From positions 36,057,018 to 36,121,017 of the forward strand of contig OY288257.1 of NCBI GenBank assembly GCA_958450325.1: a stretch of 64,000 bases of DNA, given 5' to 3'. The position numbers were made by a program, and so were the translations under genes. This DNA is from Agrostemma githago. Lineage: Eukaryota; Streptophyta; Magnoliopsida; Caryophyllales; Caryophyllaceae. This document shows positions 20,879 through 32,318 of this stretch, piece by piece. Under the pieces are notes generated by a model that ran no database searches, was not told the DNA's origin, and saw nothing but the letters and a program-made list of their open reading frames with translations. Within the stretch, counting starts at the first letter, position 1; the number at the start of each line of letters is the position of its first letter.

Positions 20879-22473
20879 ACCTCGTTATCGTTATTGCATC
20901 ATAATATCGGTAATATCGTTAGTATCAAAATATTAAAATACTCATTGATTTGTGTCAAGTAAGAAGGATATCGGGATAAGAAAACACGAACATACAAGTG
21001 TACTGCACAAAGCGTTGACGGTCGCTTATCCCGGTACCCCGATTATTTGATTATTGAGATGAGTCAACTTAAACAAGAATTCGTCATTATTTCTCGTCAT
21101 TATCATCCTTAATTTTGCGTTCATCGAATTTTCTAAAACCAATTTTAATAAGGGTCGAAACCCGTTGTTACGGATCCGACATCACGATCTCTAGGGATTT
21201 TATCGATGTCGGAGAAGTCGAGGGAATCAAGGCTTTTTATTTATTTAATCAAAGAGTCAATCTTTCTAAATCGCATTAAATCAACTTAGGGCAATTTTCG
21301 TTGATGCTAAATAATTGTCAAAACAATTCTTTAGAATTATGACATTATTAACGCGGAGAAAATTTAATCACATCTCAATGATCAATTTAAAATGATTTTC
21401 GACATAAAACACGATTTTACAAACGAATCTTAATTCGTACAGAGGGCACTCGACCGAGTGCCTAGCCCACTCGGTCGAGTGGCACCTCAAAATCAAGTCA
21501 GAATGCTAATCACGATCACCACTCGATCGAGTCTCACAGTGACTCAGTCGAGTGGCCATGTACTCGACCGAGTTGGTCAATAACTCGGCTGAGTACGGTC
21601 CATGATGCAAAACAGAATCGCTTTTTACAGGCTTACTCAATCGAGTCCATCGACCACTCGATCGAGTAGCCTCATAACGACTAAAACGCAAGTCGTACAT
21701 TATTCTATTTTTCAAACTCGATAGTATTTTACGACTTAGGTCAACATGCGTATAATTAATCACATGTATACTATCTTTTCAAATCGTGCATCCTCATATT
21801 TGCATCTTTTCAATTCAATTCAATATTTGCAAACCGTTATTATTCGTTTCTTTACATCGTTTACTAACGCATTTTTTTTGTTTCTTTTGTCAATTTAATT
21901 ATTATTCGTTTATTATACTAAATGAACCCGCATGCTAAAATACAACTTTGACGTTAATTTTAGTTGCATTAAATTGACTTAGAAACCCTTTCAATTCCAT
22001 TCGCATGTTTAGGGAAAATAAATCTTTGCATATCATTTTCCCGTTTTACTAGCACGCGTATTAGAAAGTCATTCGAGTTCTTAGTAGAGGCCGCTAAAGT
22101 GCGGGCGGGGTTGGGTGTCCTTTCTGGGCTTCCCAACACGTACCCTCACCCCTTACTCAGAACCTCGGTTTCCGGATGCCCGAAACCGTTGGCGAACGAG
22201 AGTCATTCAATACACAATATCTGATAACGTCGGTATTGGTATCAAATGCAAAGGGACGAGCCCAATAAACTCTGACATCGGAAATGGGCCGTATTTTGTA
22301 TACGGCCCACTACGACATAGAGTGGGCTCGAACGGTTCCGAATAACCATAAAATTCGGTGGCGACTCCACATAGACCTAAATTTCAATTTGATCCTTCTC
22401 ATATGGAGATTCATTCGCCTACCCAAATCCGCGCGTGGCCGCGTCGGGGTGGACCTATGTCATGTCCACAATT

Positions 22474-22491
22474 TGGCGACTCCGCTGGGGA
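22474..22491 (+). promoter_or_regulatory. Primer-binding site of element B
   Basis: TGGCGACTCCGCTGGGGA starts 3 bp after the LTR. It is the tRNA-Arg-type site seen in Ogre/Tat elements. Confidence 0.88.
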
Positions 22492-23966
22492 TTAACTGAT
22501 GCGTGACTTACCATCGGCATCCTCAGGGTGAGACTCGAATAGAAATTGTTTGACGAATACAATACGCGTGTTAGTTTTACGGTTCATGCATAATCCATAT
22601 TTTCCCGGGCCGGTACTCGCGACCGACGTCCCACTATACCGTTGATGTACTCCAATATGGATATGTCAAAAGGTGTCCATAGTCGATTCGAGTGGGTTTC
22701 GCGGCATGTTCCAAGATCAACTCGACTTAGGAAGTCCGTCCCGATCAACGTCTAGACTATGTACACTGGTATAGACCCCTTATAGACCGACCGAGACTTA
22801 GTATAGAGCATACATGGCGTCGTTATAATGCTTGTGTGACTACGTGCTACTTGGTTTCCGAGTCGTTTTCAAAAACCGTCAATTTTTCAAAATTGCATCT
22901 TTTTCAAACTATTCAATTTCAAAACCCGGGACACATACCGAATTTAGGACTTATGATTTTACTCAAAATAGCCTATTTTCTAGACGGTATGCTGCCCGAT
23001 TCAAAACTCAAAAATACTTTCGAACTTTCAAAACCCGTGGCCCAATGACTTTTCGCCTTTTTTTCGGAAATTTGGGCCATTCACCGAGTCCACTCGGTCC
23101 TTTTTCAAAAATCATCAATTTTCAAAACCTTCTTCTCCTTAGGACTTCTCGTATTTAGCAGTGTCGGGTCGAGTCTTAAGTTGTCAAGGTCTTTAGCGTC
23201 GAAACTCCGTCGATCTTACATCACGAGTTTCTTCCCTATCCCAGTCCGCCTTATTAGACTAAGGCAAGGCCCACCTACGTAGGACATACTCCTACAAAGG
23301 AAGGCCCGTCTACACGCTCGAGTCTAAAAGCTTGGGGATGTCTCACATGGACCTTCCTTCGGACGGGACTCGGCCCACATAGCCAAATCCTAAGGAAGGC
23401 CCACCTTTCACAAGTCACCCGTCTAGGTGTCTTTTCCGAGTCAACCTTTTACAAGGCATAGCCCTATAACAAAAGGTTCACGGTCCTTACGTCTAAGGGT
23501 CACTCGTCGACAATCGAGTCTTAACAAAATTGTCAATCCCACTCCGGGCTACCCCTTAGCAGGGCAATCGATAACGGTTGCTCTAAGGGTCATGTCTTAC
23601 ACGTGTCTCACATACTCCACTTTCGAGTCACTTAGATGCCACACCATCTGAGTCCTTAGTCTCACTTGGGGGCTATTCTCCGACGGAATGACTAATCACA
23701 GTCACTCCGAGAATCGTACCCTACACATTTGTCTTAGGAGGGTCTATCCCGAGTCAAACATGGTCGCCCCATTTTCGAACTCACCCTTCTGCAGTTCGAG
23801 TCTAATTTACGGTCGTTACCTCGTCTAGGTCAACATTCAAGTATCCCGGTCCGAGAGTCTTTGTCGACTCGTCACCCCGGGCCATGTCTAGTTTGACTCT
23901 GTCTCTTGCGCAAAGCCGAGCTTAGGCGAGTTCTAACACCTGTCGTTTTTTCCGATCAGGGACCCT
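22492..23966 (+). other. Leader of element B
   Basis: About 1.5 kb separates the primer site from the mini-gag. I see no gene; short open frames lack a recognisable domain. Parts match the leader of A. Confidence 0.6.
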
Positions 23967-24644
23967 ATGAACGAGACACTACCAAACCACAACAAATCCC
24001 ACGCCGTCATGAAAGGGGATATCCAGGGGAGTATGCTTATGTTATCTTGCTCCATTAACAACATCTTTTCGAAAATCAATATTGCCCTAGATAACCTAAA
24101 TTCCAGGGTAACCATCATCGAAGAAGATCTTGTAAGAACCCGATCCTGCCTAACACAACTAGAGCAGGTAAGGCAGCCAATCACCCAACCGAGTCATTTG
24201 AAGGGTGAGCACTCTTACGAAACTGTCCGATACCCACAAGATGGCAAGGCCGAGAGAGGTAACCCTCAAGTCACCTCTCCAAAAATCAAGAACCAGTCAA
24301 AGGAAAGGACATTTACCCACTTGGATATGTCCTACACCGTCGCTTTCCAGAGATTAGTCTCAAAGGGCCTAGTGCTACATATAGGCCCAACAGCCGACCC
24401 ATTTGTGGAGAAACGTTCCAAAGCATGGAACGCCGAGCATTACTGCAAATTCCACAGAGGGAGGGGACACGATACAGAACAATGCTGGAAGCTGAAACAC
24501 CTCATTCAAGGCTTCCTCGATGCCGGGAAGACTTCCGTTTTAGAAACATTGTCACTTGTGAAGCCCCTCGTGGACTACACAGGGCCCGATGACCGAAGCA
24601 TCCAATCTACCTCCCATGCACCCAAGAGTCCGGATTTGATTTAA
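23967..24644 (+). CDS. Mini-gag of element B (capsid region deleted)
   Basis: The 225-aa frame is intact. Residues 1-70 are coiled-coil-prone, like the N-terminus of the A and D gag. The Retrotrans_gag capsid segment present in D (about residues 105-230 there) is missing. The frame then joins the downstream gag part: FTHLDMSYTVAFQRL corresponds to the TYTYALQRL region of D, followed by the Cys/His knuckle YCKFHRGRGHDTEQC (about residues 155-170) and a WKLKHLIQ helix. It ends just before a GAGTCT hexamer run that parallels the Ser-Glu repeat in D. It may bind nucleic acid but should not form a capsid alone. Whether it is translated is unknown; it could be a decayed remnant that happens to be open. 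Confidence 0.65.
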   Translation: MNETLPNHNKSHAVMKGDIQGSMLMLSCSINNIFSKINIALDNLNSRVTIIEEDLVRTRSCLTQLEQVRQPITQPSHLKGEHSYETVRYPQDGKAERGNPQVTSPKIKNQSKERTFTHLDMSYTVAFQRLVSKGLVLHIGPTADPFVEKRSKAWNAEHYCKFHRGRGHDTEQCWKLKHLIQGFLDAGKTSVLETLSLVKPLVDYTGPDDRSIQSTSHAPKSPDLI

Positions 24645-25577
24645 GTCCGAGTCTGAGTCTGAGTCTAGGATGTTCTATTCCAAAGTCAAAGTCAAAGTCA
24701 AAGTCAAAGTCAGAGTCAAAGTCAACTGTATTCTGTCCTCTTTTCAAATACAATAAAATCAGCTTTCAATATTCTTTCTCATATACACTTTCCTTATGTG
24801 TTTCCGAGAACATGATGAACACCATCATACACTGTGAGCACACGCACGTGACTATTATAGGAACATCTATAATGACTGCAGGAAACCGAGCCCGTGTTTT
24901 CTTTTTACCTATTCCATGTCTGGTATAGAAAAAACCACACAACTACCCGTAGCAGGAGCGGTATCGAATCCTATGACAAATCTAACTAATCTCCTAGTTT
25001 GGGTTCAAGACGGGAGGCAAGCCCATTTCCCACAATAAAACACCCCTCCGATAAGACTGACCAATCCCTACCTTAGGTGTTAGTCTGACTGGACAAAAAA
25101 AAATCAAAAGTCAAAAAAAAAAAAAAGGGCCAAAGCAAAAAGAAGGCCATCAAAAAAAAGAAAGCTGGACACAAAAAAAAAATCGAAAGTCCATGAAAAA
25201 AAAAAGAAAAAGGCCAAAACAAAAAGGCAGGCCATCATCAAAAATTCAGAATACCCATGACCGTGGTCAACGGTCAATTCAAGTGAAAGCCCCACGACCA
25301 GGGTACGGTCAAAATTATCAAAACCCCATGACCGCAAGATCAATCAAAAAATCAAATAATCAAATACTCAAGTGAAAATCCTTTGACCGGGGTACGGTCA
25401 AATTCAAAATTATCCATGCCATCCAAAAGGGGAGTGACAATCCACACTCAGCCTTCCCACATTACAACCCTCAAGACCTCCCCGAGACCCAGGCTAGAGA
25501 CAGCCCGGAATTTTGAGGATTCAAGCCCCATAGGATACCCCTAACCACTAGGGCCAGACATGGAAACCAGATCCCGC
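24645..25577 (+). other. Noncoding, simple-repeat region of element B
   Basis: It holds hexamer runs (GAGTCT, then AAAGTC, about 24645-24730) and A-rich low complexity with TCAAAA and GGCCAAA units (about 25095-25380). No gene is visible. Confidence 0.6.
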
Positions 25578-25885
25578 ATTATCAAATCGGCTCTCGAAGC
25601 CTTAGCTCCACAGAACCGAGCTCTAGATTTCGAGTCATCAAGGCCATTTACTTCATTATCAAACCGGCCCTCGAAGCCTTAGCTCCACGGAACCGAGCTC
25701 CAGATTTCGAGTCATCAAGGCCATTTACCTCTATCAAACCGGCTCTCGAAGCCTTAGCTCCACAGAACCGAGCTCCAGATTTCGAGTCATCAAGGCCATT
25801 TACTTCATTATCAAACCGGCTCTCGAAGCCTTAGCTCCACAGAACCGAGCTCCAGATTTCGAGTCATCAAGGCCATTTACTTCCT
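25578..25885 (+). repeat. 77-bp tandem repeat of element B
   Basis: Four near-identical units of about 77 bp begin ATTATCAAAYCGGCTCTCG and end GGCCATTTACTTC; the third is slightly shorter at its start. Tandem repeats between coding region and 3' LTR are a known feature of Retand elements. Confidence 0.92.
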
Positions 25886-27231
25886 AGCACCACATTTCCA
25901 AAAACATCCAAACCAGTTACCAACCCCAAACACGGGAACTCAACTTGCAGTCGGCATAGAACATGCCCAAATAGTTCACACCACCTCTGGGGGGGCTACC
26001 CCGGAGAACGCTCACAGTCACAGGATTAATATCCTAACCATTCAAACCCTTTGATCAAGACATCACTGGGAATGCACCTAGCCTACACTGTCATTATGGC
26101 TAGTTACACACAAAGTCCTATTAGACTAGGCACCATATATATCTTTCAATCCACTGAACTACGGCTGGATTTGATTTCACCACACGTGAATACGTAGGCA
26201 GCCTTTCAACAGAGGCACAACCACCCACATTGACACATATTCGAAAAGCATTACCATTCTGGGCACGACACTGTCATGTTCTCAGTAGCTAGCTTTGTCG
26301 TCCTGGGGGCTTTTCTTAGACAGAAGACCTCCATCCACTCACAAAATCTAGATAAATACTTTCAAAATCTAGCCTCCTTTCTGTAGTGTGTCCTAGTACT
26401 CAGCTCAGTCGAAGACAAGAATCTGTCAGGACTCGAGGCAATACCCACTTTGGAAATGTATCCTAAAATAGGAAATCCAGAAGGGCACCAGACTAAAACA
26501 GTCTCATTACAGGCTACTGCAATCCCCCCATAGCATATCTATCCCATTTCGATGTGCGACCGTGTTGCCACTCGCCTAGGCTACGGGATGGCGCAACTTA
26601 AAAGTCTTGTTAGGCGGCCCACACCCCTATCGAGTCACGGTCCAACCTTTAGAGAGTCCAGTTCGTGTCGGTCAACTCGTCCTGTCATGTCCAGAGTCGA
26701 GTCTGTCGGTAGGTCCCTCTCTTCAAATTCCACTTTGAAATTTGCAAAATTTAGCCATTTGAAAAAAGATCTTTTTCGACAAGGTCAGATTTCGGTCTAT
26801 TTAAACTGCAAATTTCTTTTCTACCCCTTTCCGTTTTGAAAACCTAGCTCGTGATTGCTTTCAGGATTTCAAATTCAAAAACTTCAAAAATCATTTTCCC
26901 CAGCACAAGTCATTTTACTACCTACGTGTTGCACACATTTTTATGTGACTTATACAGGTACGACTCAAGCGAAGACATGCAAGTCATCAAATCTCCCCAG
27001 CAGCATTTTCCGGGATAACACGGGATGGGCCAACACACAGGCACACCCAGGGCTTACGCGACAAGCCCAAATTCCCCACGGAGTACAATCATCAAGCTCA
27101 GGTATGATTTCTGTCTTGTGGCTGGCGAGCCCTTCACGCGAGTCTAACAGACTATAAACGACCCGACCGGAAGTCTACCAGGTCTTAACGGGCTTGGTAG
27201 CTACTCTGACTTTCGCCTTGTCCAAGCCTCA
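25886..27231 (+). other. 3' noncoding region of element B
   Basis: It contains the conserved pol-downstream block (26155-26228, with GAATACGTAGGCAGCC) and two TCCCCAGCA motifs (26897-26905, 26994-27002) complementary to the primer site. Short ORFs here have no recognisable domain. Confidence 0.6.
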
Positions 27232-27247
27232 GTCAGAGTGGGGGCTC
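27232..27247 (+). promoter_or_regulatory. Polypurine tract of element B
   Basis: CAGAGTGGGGGCTC immediately precedes TGTAGACACCC of the 3' LTR, matching A and D. Confidence 0.88.
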
Positions 27248-28133
27248 TGTAGACACCCGCATTTTGACCGCCAGGTGTCTATGGCAGTTTCCAAAAAACA
27301 CCCGATGATGATCGGACGCTAACGTGTTTCTATGCGCTCGGATACGGGCTCAAATCCACTAATCGTTGGCTAACAAACTTACGGAGTACAAATCTCACCA
27401 AACGGACCTCGGATCCAGGCCCAGTGGATCATTCCGAGTCAAACAAGACTAATTTGGGCCAAAACCGACACCGGAATTAAAACCGACTTTTCACGATTGG
27501 GTCAACCCCGGTCAAAGTCGTTTCCGAAACACACAAAACAGCCATACAATCCTCAAAAGTCCAAGTCAAACACCAAACTCATCAAACACCCAAAGTCAAG
27601 GTCCAAAATAATGGACCCGTGCAACCCGACTAGGCCACTCGATCGAGTGACCCACCCACTCGATCGAGTGGGCTTGTTTTAAGCCCGATGGCAGGCTTCA
27701 CGGGCCACTCGACCGAGTTAGCCCCATACTCGGTCGAGTAACCCTAATCCGGGTGCCCTAACCTTTCCTATATATACCCCCCATGCAACACACATGCAAC
27801 GAATCCTTGGACAACTTTTACACCTCTTACAAACCCTAATCTTTTGACATCTACAAAAAAACCCTAATACACCCTAAGAGCAATCCTACACTACATCCTC
27901 TACAAACCCTAGACAAACCCTAGGAAAACCTACAATAGCAAACCCTAAACCTAGTTTCTAGGAATTCAACCCAAGCCACCACAACTTAGCCTCCATACAC
28001 CTCGAAGACTCTCGTGTTGTAGCCGCGTTTACGAGCCTTTTTCCGAGACAAGAACATGTGGGTTGAGGGTGACAAACCTCGTTCTCCTTTCTCTTTTCTC
28101 TCGTCGTCCATCTCCAGTTTTTTCTTTCTTTCG

Positions 28134-28186
<53 letters not shown>

Positions 28187-28187
28187 G

Positions 28188-28225
<38 letters not shown>

Positions 28226-28229
28226 GCTT

Positions 28230-28282
<53 letters not shown>

Positions 28283-28305
28283 GCTTATTATTATTATTAT
28301 TACGC

Positions 28306-28354
<49 letters not shown>

Positions 28355-28360
28355 GTCTAC

Positions 28361-28396
<36 letters not shown>

Positions 28397-30005
28397 GATT
28401 ATTATTATTATTTACCTCGTTATCGTTATTGCATCATAATATCGGTAATATCGTTAGTATCAAAATATTAAAATACTCATTGATTTGTGTCAAGTAAGAA
28501 GGATATCGGGATAAGAAAACACGAACATACAAGTGTACTGCACACAGCGTTGACAGTCGCTTATCCCGGTACCCCGATTATTTGATTATTGAGATGAGTC
28601 AACTTAAACAAGAATTCGTCATTATTTCTCGTCATTATCATCCTTAATTTTGCGTTCATCGAATTTTCTAAAACCAATTTTAATAAGGGTCGAAATCCGT
28701 TGACACGGATCCGACATCATGATCTCTAGGGATTTTATCGATGTCGGAGAAGTCGAGGGAATCAAGTCTTTTTATTTATTTAATCAAAGAGTCAATCTTT
28801 CTAAATCGCATTAAATCAACTTAGGGCAATTTTCGTTGATGCTAAATAATTGTCAAAACAATTCTTTAGAATTATGACATTATTAACGCGGAGAAAATTT
28901 AATCACATCTCAATGATCAATTTAAAACGATTTTCGACATAAAACACGATTTTACAAACGAATCTTAATTCGTACAGAGGGCACTCGACCGAGTGCCTAG
29001 CCCACTCGGTCGAGTGGCACCTCAAAATCAAGTCAGAATGCTAATCACGATCACCACTCGATCGAGTCTCACAGTGACTCGGTCGAGTGGCCATGTACTC
29101 GACCGAGTTGGTCAATAACTCGGCCGAGTACGGTCCATGATGCAAAACAGAATCGCTTTTTACAGTCTTACTCGATCGAGTCCATCGACCACTCGATCGA
29201 GTAGCCTCATAACGACTAAAACGCAAGTCGTACATTATTCTATTTTTCAAACTCGATAGTATTTTACGACTTAGGTCAACATGCGTATAATTAATCACAT
29301 GTATACTATCTTTTCAAATCGTGCATTCTCATATTTGCATCTTTTCAATTCAATTCAATATTTGCAAACCGTTATTATTCGTTTCTTTACATCGTTTACT
29401 AACGCGTTTTTTTTGTTTCTTTTGTCAATTTAATTATTATTCGTTTATTATACTAAATGAACCCGCATGCTAAAATACAACTTTGACGTTAATTTTAGTT
29501 GCATTAAATTGACTTAGAAACCCTTTCAATTCCATTCGCATGTTTAGGGAAAATAAATCTTTGCATATCATTTTCCCGTTTTACTAGCACGCGTATTAGA
29601 AAGTCATTCGAGTTCTTAGTAGAGGCCGCTAAAGTGCGGGCGGGGTTGGGTGTCCTTTGTGGGCTTCCCAACACGTACCCTCACCCCTTACTCAGAACCT
29701 CGGTTTCCGGATGCCCGAAACCGTTGGCGAACGAGAGTCATTCAATACACAATATCCGATAACGTCGGTATTGGTATCAAATGCAAAGGGACGAGCCCAA
29801 TAAACTCTGACATCGGAAATGGGCCGTATTTTGTATACGGCCCACTACGACATAGAGTGGGCTCGAACGGTTCCGAATAACCATAAAATTCGGTGGCGAC
29901 TCCACATAGACCTAAATTTCAATTCGATCCTTCTCATATGGAGATTCATTCGCCTACCCAAACCCGCGCGTGGCCGCGTCGGGGTGGACCTATGTCATGT
30001 CCACA
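27248..30005 (+). repeat. 3' LTR of element B
   Basis: It is 2758 bp and matches 19704-22470 with scattered substitutions and a different TTA array (28134-28414). Palindrome clusters are at 27634-27740 and 28979-29208. It ends CATGTCCACA followed by CCGGT. Confidence 0.93.
28134..28414 (+). repeat. TTA microsatellite array in B 3' LTR
   Basis: About 280 bp of TTA repeats with TTACG punctuation. The pattern differs from the 5' LTR array, showing changes in repeat number since insertion. Confidence 0.95.
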
Positions 30006-30010
30006 CCGGT

Positions 30011-32318
30011 AATCGTGTAAAGAATGACTCTCGTGCGCCAACGGTTTCGGGCATCCGGAAACCGAGGTTCTGAGTAAGGGGTGAGGGTACGTGTTGGGAA
30101 GCCCACTAAGGACACCCAACCCCGCCCGCACATAGCGGCCTCTACTAAGACATCGTTTGACTTTCTAATATGCGCGTTAGTGATTCGGTGAAATGATATG
30201 CAAACAGGATTTTAGCTAAGCATGCGAATTAAATGTGAGCTACGTCATTTTAATGCATCTAATTTATTGTCGAAGTGGTTTAGCATGCGAGGGTTCATTT
30301 ATAAACGGTAAAACGTAAATAAATAAAACAAAAGCAATAATAAATCGATTACAAGTTACACGGGCGGAATACAACCCGGAATTCACAATACGACGAACAA
30401 TAACATAGAATAATCGAAATACATAACCAAAATGATAAGCAATAGCTACAAACGGACCCGTGTATAAACTAGACCGTGAATCGTGTAAATGGACTAACTT
30501 CAATTAAATACATATTATTTTATGTATTAATCGAAGGACGGGGATATAGGACCTAGGCGTGGTGCTAGCCCGATCCCAAATCCCGATGCCTTGTCCCAAT
30601 TTATCATGTCGATAAATTGGAGTCTAAATTAATTATGCGTCGGATACGACTACGGAGTCGTCAACGCAAAATTAATAGTGAGACTGTCGATCAAAATTGT
30701 TTATGTACGATGATATGCATGTATTTTGAAAAGGAGATCACGTGATTGACTTTACACGTGTCGACTAAGTCGCTTTTTTAAAAGACGAGGCTCGGATGAT
30801 AAGAAAAGCACTCGGTTTTCTGGGCTACAGGACCCACTCGATCGAGTCATGGTCTGACTTGGTCGAGTGCGTCCTTCGAAGAGGCTACTGCCCATGATTT
30901 GGGGTGCTACTCGATCGAGTAGCCTATGTACTCGGTCGAGTAGCACCTGTACGAGGTATAACTCGTTTAGTTTTATTCGTTTTAAATCGATGGTTGGCCG
31001 AATTAAATGAAAATATTGTATGATTTAAATTTAACTCGGTTTTTCGGTATTATAGTCATGTCTTATATGACTATAATACCGTTATCGGGATTTTATAAAA
31101 AAATATTGTCGTTAGATTAAAATTTTGATTGGTGATGAAATTGTGCCCCTCTACGTCACGACATCGATATTAATCCTTACGGATTATGTGATGTCGGTTT
31201 TCATGTCAACGGGTTCCATACCAACCTTAGAAATGGATCTACACGCGTTCAACTACGAATGATCGTGATCGCGTTATTAAACGGATCCTAAAAAAAATGA
31301 CCATCGTAGTCAAACGTGCTTGGATCCGAGTTTTGAAATTATTATATATATATACACGGTACATACGATATTATGATAAAATGTAAATAACGATAATTGA
31401 ATGCAAAAAGTAAAATATTAGTATTAGTAATCATGTCGTTACTATCGACTAAATATAATACTATAAACATAAATATAAATGTACATAAAAAAGGAACGAG
31501 AGAAAGGATGAAGAAGGAGAAGTCGGTGTTGAATCGTCACACCCTCAACCTACATGTTCTTGCTTCTCGGGATACGGTTCGTCAAATGGCGGCAATGGCA
31601 CGGGAACGTCGAGATACGTAGGAGGAGTTGATGGTGTGTATGTGTGGCTCGGTTTGTGTGTATCGTGATGTCGAGAATGATGTTGCAAAATGTAGGGTGT
31701 TGTAGTGTAAAGTTGGCTGAAATTGAAGGGGTAAAAGTTGTTCCAAAGTTGTGTAAATGTTGAGGATTGATGGGGTTTATATAGAAAAAACCACGACATA
31801 GGGTCACTCGACCGAGTGGCCCTAGTGCACTCGATCGAGTGCCCTGGCAAATGAACCTGGACCGTTTTTTTGAGGCTCCACTCGATCGAGTGGGTCAATC
31901 CACTCGACCTAGTGGATCAATTAGGCCGCAAAATTTTAGGCGTGATTGGCCTTGATTTGATCTTGATTGATTTTGATTGATTTTTGAATTTGGCGCAAGT
32001 TTCGAGAATGTATCAGGTCGTTTTTTGTGTCGAGTTCGTCTTGACCGGGTTTTGACCCAGTCGCTAAAAGACGGGAATTATTTTTGGTGTCGGTTTTGAC
32101 CCAAATTAGTCTTATTTTGCTCGGAACGACCCATTGGGCCTGGTTTTGAGGTTGGTTTTGTGAGATTTGTGTCCCGTTAAAAGCCCATGCAAGACATTAT
32201 TAACTTCGAGCCGGTATCCGAGCGCGTTAGAGCACGTTAGCGTCCGATCATCATCGGGTGTTTTTTTTTTTTTGGAAACTACCATAGACACCTGGCAGTC
32301 AAAATGCGGGTGTCTACA
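30011..32318 (-). repeat. 5' LTR of element A, outer piece
   Basis: It continues the LTR cut by B at 19703 and ends GGGTGTCTACA at 32318. Palindrome clusters are at 30836-30950 and 31803-31912. The minus-strand TATA (CTATATAAAC) is at about 31773-31784, with the second cluster just upstream of it in element sense. The hairpin is at 31159-31196. Confidence 0.9.

Larger units (their letters stand above)
19704..22470 (+). repeat. 5' LTR of element B
   Basis: It starts TGTAGACACCC and ends CATGTCCACA. In order it contains a palindrome quartet, a TATA box, telomere-like AAACCCTA motifs, a long TTA array, a second palindrome cluster (21446-21670), a conserved block (about 22086-22190) and a primer-site-like TGGCGACTCC near 22354. 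Confidence 0.93.
19704..30005 (+). mobile_element. Element B: non-autonomous Retand-like Tat element with a mini-gag
   Basis: It is 10,302 bp, flanked by CCGGT at 19699-19703 and 30006-30010, inside the 5' LTR of A. The LTRs are 2767 and 2758 bp. The interior (22471-27247) has a tRNA-Arg primer site, one 225-codon gag remnant, a 77-bp tandem repeat and the polypurine tract. Protease, RT, integrase and the PMD gene are absent, so it would need proteins from a relative. Confidence 0.92.
1..32318 (-). mobile_element. Element A: Tat/Retand-type Ty3-gypsy LTR retrotransposon, partial, hosting elements B and C
   Basis: In element sense it reads from 32318 leftwards: 5' LTR (30011-32318 plus 19452-19703), tRNA-Arg primer site, broken gag-pol (18369-11936), antisense PMD gene, polypurine tract, and a 3' LTR that runs off the left edge. 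Two later insertions split it: B in the 5' LTR and C in the antisense gene. The Tat assignment rests on the TGGYGACTCCGCTGGGGA primer site, 2.5-kb LTRs starting TGTAGACACCC, and a second RNase H after RT. It is the same family as element D. Its far target duplication is outside the window, so full length is unknown. Confidence 0.9.

Noticed and set aside
20519..20962. Long Leu-rich open frame across the TTA array (and its counterparts at 28056-28497)
   Set aside because: It is a by-product of a TTA/ATT microsatellite, which is open in several frames; there is no start context or domain.
22474..22491. Primer-site sequence considered as a piece of a real tRNA-Arg gene
   Set aside because: Only the 18 bases complementary to the tRNA 3' end are present, at an LTR junction; no cloverleaf.
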